From contig DSDR01000254.1 in NCBI GenBank assembly GCA_011048645.1, positions 1-7,084 on the forward strand: DNA of 7,084 nucleotides, in the 5' to 3' direction. Positions within the stretch are counted from its first letter, which is position 1. Every line of letters begins with the position of its first letter. Below the pieces are notes generated by a model, which saw only the letters and a list, made by a program, of their open reading frames with translations, did not search any database and was not told where the DNA came from. Position numbers and translations under genes: made by a program. Positions 1-4,603 of this stretch are shown in pieces. This stretch comes from Phycisphaerales bacterium (GTDB lineage: Bacteria; Planctomycetota; Phycisphaerae; Sedimentisphaerales; Anaerohalosphaeraceae).

Positions 1-1042
1 CAAAAACACCCCAGGGAGCTTCATAGCGGCCTCGCCCAACCAACTCGATAATATAACCGGCGATTCGGGTCGGATTAAAATACGTATGGCAGCGCTGCAT
101 CCCGGCCTCGGCGATTTTTTTTCGTTCCTCTTCGTGTGCCAAATACCAATCAATAAGCTCCATACATTCCTGCGGGGTATCAAAATAGACGACGTGCTTT
201 TTGTCTTCCATCAGCCGTTCCGTATCCGGCACGCGCTTGGCCAGTACCATCGTGCCGCAGGCGCTATAATGCGTAAAGCGGTCTGAATGATACAACGGGA
301 CAGAATTGATCGCGTTAATGGATACGCCGATTTTGGCGCCGCTGATGGCATACAGATAATCAAGCCCTTCAATCTGCGAACGTCCCAAACAACCGTACAG
401 CCGGGCACGTGAATCCGCGGCCAGCAGACTCAGCACATCCTGGCGGAGCGTATCGCCGCTGTTCAAACTGCCTTTATGCTGCACTTTTCCTGTCCAGAGG
501 ATATCAGAACGCATATGACCATCAACCGGATACCGATAATCTAAGTCCGGATCGCAGACATTCGGAAGAAAGACACACTTTTTCACCCCGGCTTGCCGGT
601 ATTCATCCAGCGAGCTGCCGTTATTCGTCGCCAACACAATATCCAGTTCCCGAGCCGCCTCGATGCGGCCGGGGTTTCTGCCGGGCCAGAGGTCGCCGTC
701 AAAGCCCACAAATACGGCAGCGGGCGCCTTTTCTCGCAGCACGCGGATTGTTGCATCATCAAGAAATTTCGCAAACCCAATCAACACCATATCCGGACAA
801 TACTGCTTTGCATAACGGCAGATCGTTTCATCTGTTTTCTTTTTGCACAGCAGCTTGGACAAAGAACGGCTCTTGAAGGGACTGAACTGCGCCAGGATGC
901 CGCCGTAGCTCAGGCACCGCACATCATGGCCGAGCCGAATAAATCCCTTGGTCAATTTGGGAATTTGATCTACAAAAACAGCCTTTGACTTATATGAAAT
1001 ATCAGAAATAATCAATATTTTCCGAAGCATAATTGCAGCCAT
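1..1042 (-). CDS. CgeB-like glycosyltransferase (GT-B, Glyco_trans_1_2 type), 3' end cut by window edge
   Basis: Reading the minus strand from an ATG at 1042 gives an open frame of 347 residues that runs off the left edge without a stop. It begins MAAIMLRKILIISD, a typical Rossmann first strand. From the ATG at 1030 the visible motifs are GFDGDLWP (about 109-116), LPNVCDP (about 155-161) and a C-terminal donor-site block about 248-275 (HSDRFTHYSACGTMVLAKR, then PDTERLM). After that comes the ending typical of the family: a YFDTP/ECMELIDWYL helix, EERKKIAEAG and a final helix. This pattern matches spore-protein CgeB-type glycosyltransferases of the GT4-like group, usually 330-380 residues, so little should be missing. 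The role is inferred to be transfer of a sugar from an activated donor in surface glycan assembly; donor and acceptor cannot be read. Two in-frame ATGs (1042 and 1030) are possible and neither has a clear Shine-Dalgarno; an in-frame TGA at 1054-1052 limits the 5' end. The start lies inside the end of the upstream GT2 gene, so translation is probably coupled. Confidence 0.85.
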   Translation of the reverse strand, partial: MAAIMLRKILIISDISYKSKAVFVDQIPKLTKGFIRLGHDVRCLSYGGILAQFSPFKSRSLSKLLCKKKTDETICRYAKQYCPDMVLIGFAKFLDDATIRVLREKAPAAVFVGFDGDLWPGRNPGRIEAARELDIVLATNNGSSLDEYRQAGVKKCVFLPNVCDPDLDYRYPVDGHMRSDILWTGKVQHKGSLNSGDTLRQDVLSLLAADSRARLYGCLGRSQIEGLDYLYAISGAKIGVSINAINSVPLYHSDRFTHYSACGTMVLAKRVPDTERLMEDKKHVVYFDTPQECMELIDWYLAHEEERKKIAEAGMQRCHTYFNPTRIAGYIIELVGRGRYEAPWGVF

Positions 1043-1919
1043 CGTTTGAGGTCAGATGCAGTTTATGGTTTAATCGCTTTCTGCATTTTTTCTTTCGTTT
1101 TTTTGGATGAACAAAAAAGCAAATAAATTCTATGAATATTTTTTTGATTCTGTAAGAGAACAGCTTTTTCCTGAGAAGTTTATTTTCATCTCTCAATTTT
1201 CCTATATATTCAGCAATAATATGTTTATCGTAATAATACAATCGGTTTCGCCTTCGAATCTCCGCCCTGTCGGCCAAAGTGCCGGATGTTTGACAGTGGT
1301 TATGAAATACAAATGAATTGAGCAGAATTGCATTTTTATACCCTTGATACAATGCCCTCAGACAATAATCGGCATCTTCATAATATGCAGGCGTAAACGC
1401 CTCATCAAGATAGCCAATCTTCTCAAAGACTTTTCGATGCATACAAACACAACAGAACGAAGCAGATAAACTGTATTGAAAACAGCCGTCTCTTGTTTGG
1501 ACTGACAAGGGCATTTTGTCAAGATAGTTTTCACTTGTGACAGCGTCGCCCGGTTCATTGACCACAGGGCTGATCAGACCGATTTCGGGATGACATTGCA
1601 GTATGGAAACAAGCTTGTCAAGCCAATTGGCCGTAAACAGGATATCATTATTGACAAGACACAGATACTGCCCTCTGGCGATTCTCAGACCTTGATTATT
1701 CCCCTTGCTGTATCCATTATTTTCATCATTGAAAATAAGCTTGATATTGGAGTGCCTTGACGACAGTTCTTTAAGATAATCAACCGTCCCGTCTTTCGAA
1801 CCGTTATCCACTATGATCAATTCAAATTGATCCTCACAAGTGCACTGAAATAAACTGTCAATAAACAGTTTCGTAGCCGATTCAAGGTTATTACATGTTA
1901 ATACAATGATGCTTACCAT
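1002..1919 (-). CDS. Family 2 glycosyltransferase (GT-A fold, rhamnosyltransferase-like)
   Basis: The 305-residue protein has the full GT2 order. It shows a MVSIIVLTCNN first strand, the nucleotide-binding IIVDNGSKDGT (35-45), the NNGYSKGNNQGLRIARG helix (67-83), the DxD-equivalent VNND (89-92), the acceptor-side FCCVCMHRKVFEKIGYLDEAF (155-175) with the YYEDADYCLRA catalytic-base motif (ED at 181-182), and FHNH (205-208). This arrangement is that of GT2 enzymes that add rhamnose or similar sugars to O-antigen or capsule from nucleotide sugars at the cytoplasmic face. The sugar itself cannot be read. Residues about 240-275 are strongly basic (for example KKRKKKCRKR) around one hydrophobic stretch (IFIEFICFFV), suggesting peripheral membrane attachment. 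The gene is clearly AT-rich compared with msbA (18 G/C of 60 bases in 1141-1200, by hand), a sign of transfer. It follows the methyltransferase after 53 bases, and its last 29-41 bases overlap the next gene. No clear ribosome binding site is visible before the ATG. Confidence 0.92.
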   Translation of the reverse strand: MVSIIVLTCNNLESATKLFIDSLFQCTCEDQFELIIVDNGSKDGTVDYLKELSSRHSNIKLIFNDENNGYSKGNNQGLRIARGQYLCLVNNDILFTANWLDKLVSILQCHPEIGLISPVVNEPGDAVTSENYLDKMPLSVQTRDGCFQYSLSASFCCVCMHRKVFEKIGYLDEAFTPAYYEDADYCLRALYQGYKNAILLNSFVFHNHCQTSGTLADRAEIRRRNRLYYYDKHIIAEYIGKLRDENKLLRKKLFSYRIKKIFIEFICFFVHPKKRKKKCRKRLNHKLHLTSNDGCNYASENIDYF

Positions 1920-1972
1920 ACAGTAAATCTATGTCAGTAATGGATATTTCTAAAAAATCGTATTTACTTGAT

Positions 1973-2698
1973 TCATTTGAACCATTTTTTCCACCATTTT
2001 TTCTTTGCTTTATATTTTGAAACTCGGGCAGTGCCTGTTTCAATACAACTGGGCTTGACTGTTTTTCTCTTTTCTATCACAAGAATGCTGTTATAATAAT
2101 GCAGTGAATGCACCGATTTTGTAAAGTCGGTAACATCCAGTTTCTTAGGATTTTGTGAATGCCACGCATGAAGATAATCTATGAAATTTTTACTGTATTC
2201 TATAAACGTTCCATTTTTTTTATAGCCGCCTCCAAACTTCTCCCAATACGAAGTGTGCAAATCTTCACATAAATAAATGCCGTTTTCATCGATAAATGGA
2301 AATAGTTCTTCAAACGTGGCGATTTGCTGATTCATTTTGTGGCCGCCATCGTCAATTAAAATGTCAATTCGCGGAATTGTTTTCGCCAAAGACCTCAAAA
2401 AGGCCCTGTCTTCTTGATCGCCAATAAAGATATCTATATTTTCTTCTTCAAGTTTTTTGCACTCAGGATTTATGTCGATTCCAAATATGCGGGCGCTGGG
2501 TCCAAAATAGGTCTTCCACATTTGCAGCGAACCGCCATGACACACTCCAAACTCAACAATATGCACATCGGCGCCTCGGTATCTTGAAAAATGACGGTCA
2601 TAAATTTCAAAATAATGCTTCCATTTGTTTATGGAATTGCCTGTATTCTCCAATACAAATTGTTCTAAGTCATTTGTAACGGTATTGGTCTTCATCAT
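1973..2698 (-). CDS. Class I SAM-dependent methyltransferase (MycE/TylF-like O-methyltransferase)
   Basis: The 241-residue protein contains a class I methyltransferase core. Motif I is VEFGVCHGGS (48-57), the acidic end of strand 2 is FGIDINP (72-78, D75), GDQED lies at 93-97, and IDILIDDGGH (111-120) is followed by YLCEDLHTSYW (142-152). The DDGGH and ED motifs resemble the metal-ligand pattern of macrolide-sugar O-methyltransferases of the MycE/TylF/MycF group, where they coordinate Mg2+ near the sugar hydroxyl. By analogy it would O-methylate a sugar of the surface glycan; this is inference from fold and neighbours. The C-terminus (about 227-241, ending KKKWWKKWFK) is a basic aromatic tail that could bind membrane. 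Two ATGs stand in tandem at 2698 and 2695. An AGGTG at 2707-2703 lies 4 bases from the first and 7 from the second, so M2 may be the real start. The gene is AT-rich like the GT2 gene and unlike the kinases upstream. Confidence 0.9.
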   Translation of the reverse strand: MMKTNTVTNDLEQFVLENTGNSINKWKHYFEIYDRHFSRYRGADVHIVEFGVCHGGSLQMWKTYFGPSARIFGIDINPECKKLEEENIDIFIGDQEDRAFLRSLAKTIPRIDILIDDGGHKMNQQIATFEELFPFIDENGIYLCEDLHTSYWEKFGGGYKKNGTFIEYSKNFIDYLHAWHSQNPKKLDVTDFTKSVHSLHYYNSILVIEKRKTVKPSCIETGTARVSKYKAKKKWWKKWFK

Positions 2699-2844
2699 TG
2701 AGCACCTATTGTCTTTTCATACCTGATTTGAAAATACGCATTGATACATATATCTGCTATTTCTGATCATTTTGGACCAATTAAAGTTTATGGTACACCT
2801 AAAATCCTGGAATTCAATTTAATTTTTCTCACTGCATAACGGAA
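2699..2844. other. AT-rich intergenic gap between kinase B and the methyltransferase gene
   Basis: This 146-base stretch holds no open frame of note on either strand. It marks the change from the GC-richer msbA/kinase segment to the AT-rich methyltransferase/GT2 segment. No convincing sigma70 promoter pair with proper spacing was found on the minus strand, although TTGAAT and several TA-rich hexamers are present. No transposase remnant or target-site duplication was recognised. Confidence 0.6.
2703..2707 (-). promoter_or_regulatory. Ribosome binding site of the methyltransferase gene
   Basis: On the minus strand AGGTG is followed by CTCA and then ATGATG. The distance to the second ATG (2695) is 7 bases and to the first (2698) 4 bases, so the site favours the second Met. 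This is the only clear Shine-Dalgarno in the AT-rich half of the window. Confidence 0.55.
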
Positions 2845-3909
2845 TTAAATCCACTGTTTCAAGCTGAATGAAACACAACTCGATTCAAGGATACCCACCG
2901 GCGGCTGAATGACCGGATCAATATAAAACCGCTCCCATTCGTCCAACCAGCGGCGGCGGGCGGGGCTGCCGAACAGTCGCCATTGCAGGGCTTGAAGTTT
3001 GTCTTTCGGCTTAAACTGCATCACTTTATATTGTCTGCCTTCGAAATCCAGAATAAATGTACGCTCATCATCGGCTTTTCGATTTTCGAGCAATTCAATC
3101 AATCGTCGGGCGGATTCTGCATTAAAGGCCTCTTTTAAGAACACACCGCGATAATTCCGCTCATTCAGGACAAAAAAGCGTTTACTGTTCCGCAGGGTCT
3201 TCTTAAGCGCCTTGGGCAAATACGCCTTGCGTCGGCGGGCCTTGAGCGTCTGCAATCGGTCGTACCAATCCGACGTCTGATTCAGGCCGCGGGCACGACC
3301 ATACAGCCGCAGCAACTCCGGTTCTTTTTCAAGAAACCGAGCGGGTATGCCGGTCAACAGCATCGCAAGCTGGCGACAACTGTCATCAAACGAGATTGGT
3401 TTTGACCGAAATTTCAATTTGGCCGCGTCAATCGCATAAATTTCAGATTCTGAAACGAGAAAATTACCCGAATGCAGATCAAGCTGAACAACCCCGGCCC
3501 GATGCATTCGAGCGACATAGCTGACAATCGCGAGCAATAACGACTCGGCGGCCTGCGGCGACTGGGCCGACTTTAAGGCATCCAGCACATCGACGGCGTT
3601 TTCAATCTTCTCAATTACCAGAACATAGTGTCCCTTGTCGTCTTTCCCGGCCAACAGAACCTCCGGCGCCGCCAACCCACACCGCCTGAGCCGCTCCAGC
3701 CCCCGCTGCTCACGCCGACACCGAAAACGACCAAATATATCTTCAAATCGTTTAACAATGACCGGCCGCCCCTCGTAAATCCCCTCAAAGACGCTGCGCC
3801 GCCCGGCAATTGCGCGAAGGCGTCGGCCGCACTGCACGATGTGCCGGCTTTGATCCGAAGCCGTCAACGTTATATCAAAAGAGTCCATCGCATCGGTTCT
3901 GCTCTTCAT
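2845..3909 (-). CDS. WaaP/Kdo-kinase-family lipopolysaccharide kinase (kinase B) with a truncated second kinase domain
   Basis: The 354-residue protein starts with a complete small kinase domain of the lipopolysaccharide kinase (Kdo/WaaP) family. It shows VIVKRF with the ATP lysine K53, the helix-C glutamate E67 in RREQRG, hinge region VLVIEKIENA (96-105), catalytic loop VVQLDLHSGNFLV (D144, N149) and the metal aspartate D161 in IYAIDAAKLKF. The expected role is ATP-dependent phosphorylation of a sugar in lipid A/core at the cytoplasmic face of the inner membrane. Residues about 230-342 do not belong to this domain and look like the front of a second one (separate entry). The last 12 residues, from S343, match nothing expected and are encoded by AT-rich DNA, so the gene seems 3'-truncated. 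Its ATG overlaps the TGA of kinase A as ATGA, giving translational coupling; no near Shine-Dalgarno is seen. A second in-frame ATG lies at codon 8. Confidence 0.85.
   Translation of the reverse strand: MKSRTDAMDSFDITLTASDQSRHIVQCGRRLRAIAGRRSVFEGIYEGRPVIVKRFEDIFGRFRCRREQRGLERLRRCGLAAPEVLLAGKDDKGHYVLVIEKIENAVDVLDALKSAQSPQAAESLLLAIVSYVARMHRAGVVQLDLHSGNFLVSESEIYAIDAAKLKFRSKPISFDDSCRQLAMLLTGIPARFLEKEPELLRLYGRARGLNQTSDWYDRLQTLKARRRKAYLPKALKKTLRNSKRFFVLNERNYRGVFLKEAFNAESARRLIELLENRKADDERTFILDFEGRQYKVMQFKPKDKLQALQWRLFGSPARRRWLDEWERFYIDPVIQPPVGILESSCVSFSLKQWI
2855..2875 (-). terminator. Possible hairpin at the end of kinase B (weak)
   Basis: A perfect 7-base inverted repeat (TGTTTCA / TGAAACA) with a 7-base loop lies inside the last codons of kinase B, just before its stop at 2847-2845. 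The stem is AT-rich and only a short T run (GGATTTAA) follows on the minus strand, so it is a poor intrinsic terminator. It may instead be a trace of the junction with foreign DNA. Confidence 0.2.
2884..3222 (-). other. Remnant of a second, degenerate WaaP-like kinase domain inside kinase B
   Basis: Residues about 230-342 begin with a basic linker (KKTLRNSKRFFVL) and continue into FILDFEGRQYKVMQFK, a helix with SPARRRWLDEWERF, and VIQPPVGILE. By eye this lines up with the N-lobe of kinase A (VYVKRYF, ALREYRNSATMARLGLAQPEPVL) and of the first domain of kinase B (VIVKRF, RREQRGLERLRRCGLAAPEVL). In both complete kinases the first proline of the PEP/PEV motif lies 15 residues after the helix-C Glu. 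The same spacing here puts Trp321 at the Glu position, and Met297 falls at the ATP lysine. The C-lobe with catalytic loop is absent. Alignment is by eye only. Confidence 0.5.
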
Positions 3910-4583
3910 GGCCGCGGCCGCCGCTCCACATAAGGCCCAAGCAGCGGTTCTTCAAGTAAAAATTCATAATCGCGTTTGATATACGCCCTTCGAGTCAGCA
4001 GGCTCATCCGTTTGCCGGAGCGGCTGTCGATGGGGGTAATGACCACGCCGTCGGCTTGTCGCGCCACGAGCAGATTGCGGGGCTTAAAATCCCAGTGGCA
4101 GAAATCGCCCTTGTGCAGCCTCGCCAAAACCCGAATCAGCTCATCGACAATCATTTCCAGCAACGTATTATCCGGGCTGCGGCGCATTCGGTCAAGTATC
4201 TTGTCCAGGGATTCGGCATTTTCAACCTCGCGCATCATATAGAGGCCGCACTTGATCAAACCGAATCGATTGCACACGGCCGCCGCCAGAACCGGTTCGG
4301 GCTGGGCAAGTCCCAGCCGCGCCATCGTCGCCGAGTTGCGATATTCCCGCAACGCCTGAGTGTTGCGAAACGCGCCCAACAGGCGATTTCGCTGTGGGAA
4401 ATAACGTTTGACATACACCGTACCCAAGCCGTCTATATCCGCACGAAACACATCGGCCCAATGCTTGCGGACAATGCGCTGGCCGCGATCCCATTGCAGA
4501 ATCGCCTTATCGCAGAGCATTCCGGCCTGCTCCAGCGTCGCCCGCCAGGATGGACTGATATAGTAAATCTTCAACTTCGACAT
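3906..4583 (-). CDS. WaaP/Kdo-kinase-family lipopolysaccharide kinase (kinase A)
   Basis: The 225-residue protein is a minimal kinase of the lipopolysaccharide kinase/InaA family. It has VYVKRYF with the ATP lysine K59, the helix-C glutamate E80 in ALREYRN, LAQPEPVLA, a hinge LYMMREVENAESL, a eukaryotic-like catalytic loop FCHWDFKPRNLLV (H163, D165, N170) and the metal aspartate D186 in ITPIDSRSG. All catalytic residues are present, so it should be active. The likely reaction is phosphorylation of a core sugar (Kdo or heptose) of a lipid-linked glycan; the exact sugar is unknown. A TTG codon directly precedes the ATG at 4583, so the start could be 4586, but ATG is preferred; the ribosome site is weak (TTGAG, 5 bases upstream). 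The gene sits 20 bases after msbA and overlaps kinase B by 4 bases, so all three are one operon. It is shorter than E. coli WaaP (about 265 residues) because little follows the DFG-like Asp. Confidence 0.87.
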   Translation of the reverse strand: MSKLKIYYISPSWRATLEQAGMLCDKAILQWDRGQRIVRKHWADVFRADIDGLGTVYVKRYFPQRNRLLGAFRNTQALREYRNSATMARLGLAQPEPVLAAAVCNRFGLIKCGLYMMREVENAESLDKILDRMRRSPDNTLLEMIVDELIRVLARLHKGDFCHWDFKPRNLLVARQADGVVITPIDSRSGKRMSLLTRRAYIKRDYEFLLEEPLLGPYVERRPRP

Positions 4584-4603
4584 CAATACTCAAGAATCAA
4601 TTC

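Noticed and set aside
86..988. Several open frames of 65-155 codons on both strands at 86-988
   Set aside because: The minus-strand CgeB-like frame covers the whole stretch with clear family motifs, so the others are shadows.
1922..1968. Inverted repeat AGTAAAT / ATTTACT in the gap between the methyltransferase and GT2 genes
   Set aside because: The arms are 7 bases and AT-rich with a 33-base loop, which is likely by chance here. There is no GC stem with a T run to make a terminator.
1000..2883. Insertion sequence or integrated element carrying the AT-rich genes
   Set aside because: No transposase, integrase, terminal inverted repeats or target-site duplication could be seen. Homologous or illegitimate exchange fits better.
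3910..3919. GGCCGCGGCC palindrome directly before the kinase B start
   Set aside because: It is explained by the RPRP codons ending kinase A in GC-rich coding DNA. With only two central bases it forms no good hairpin.
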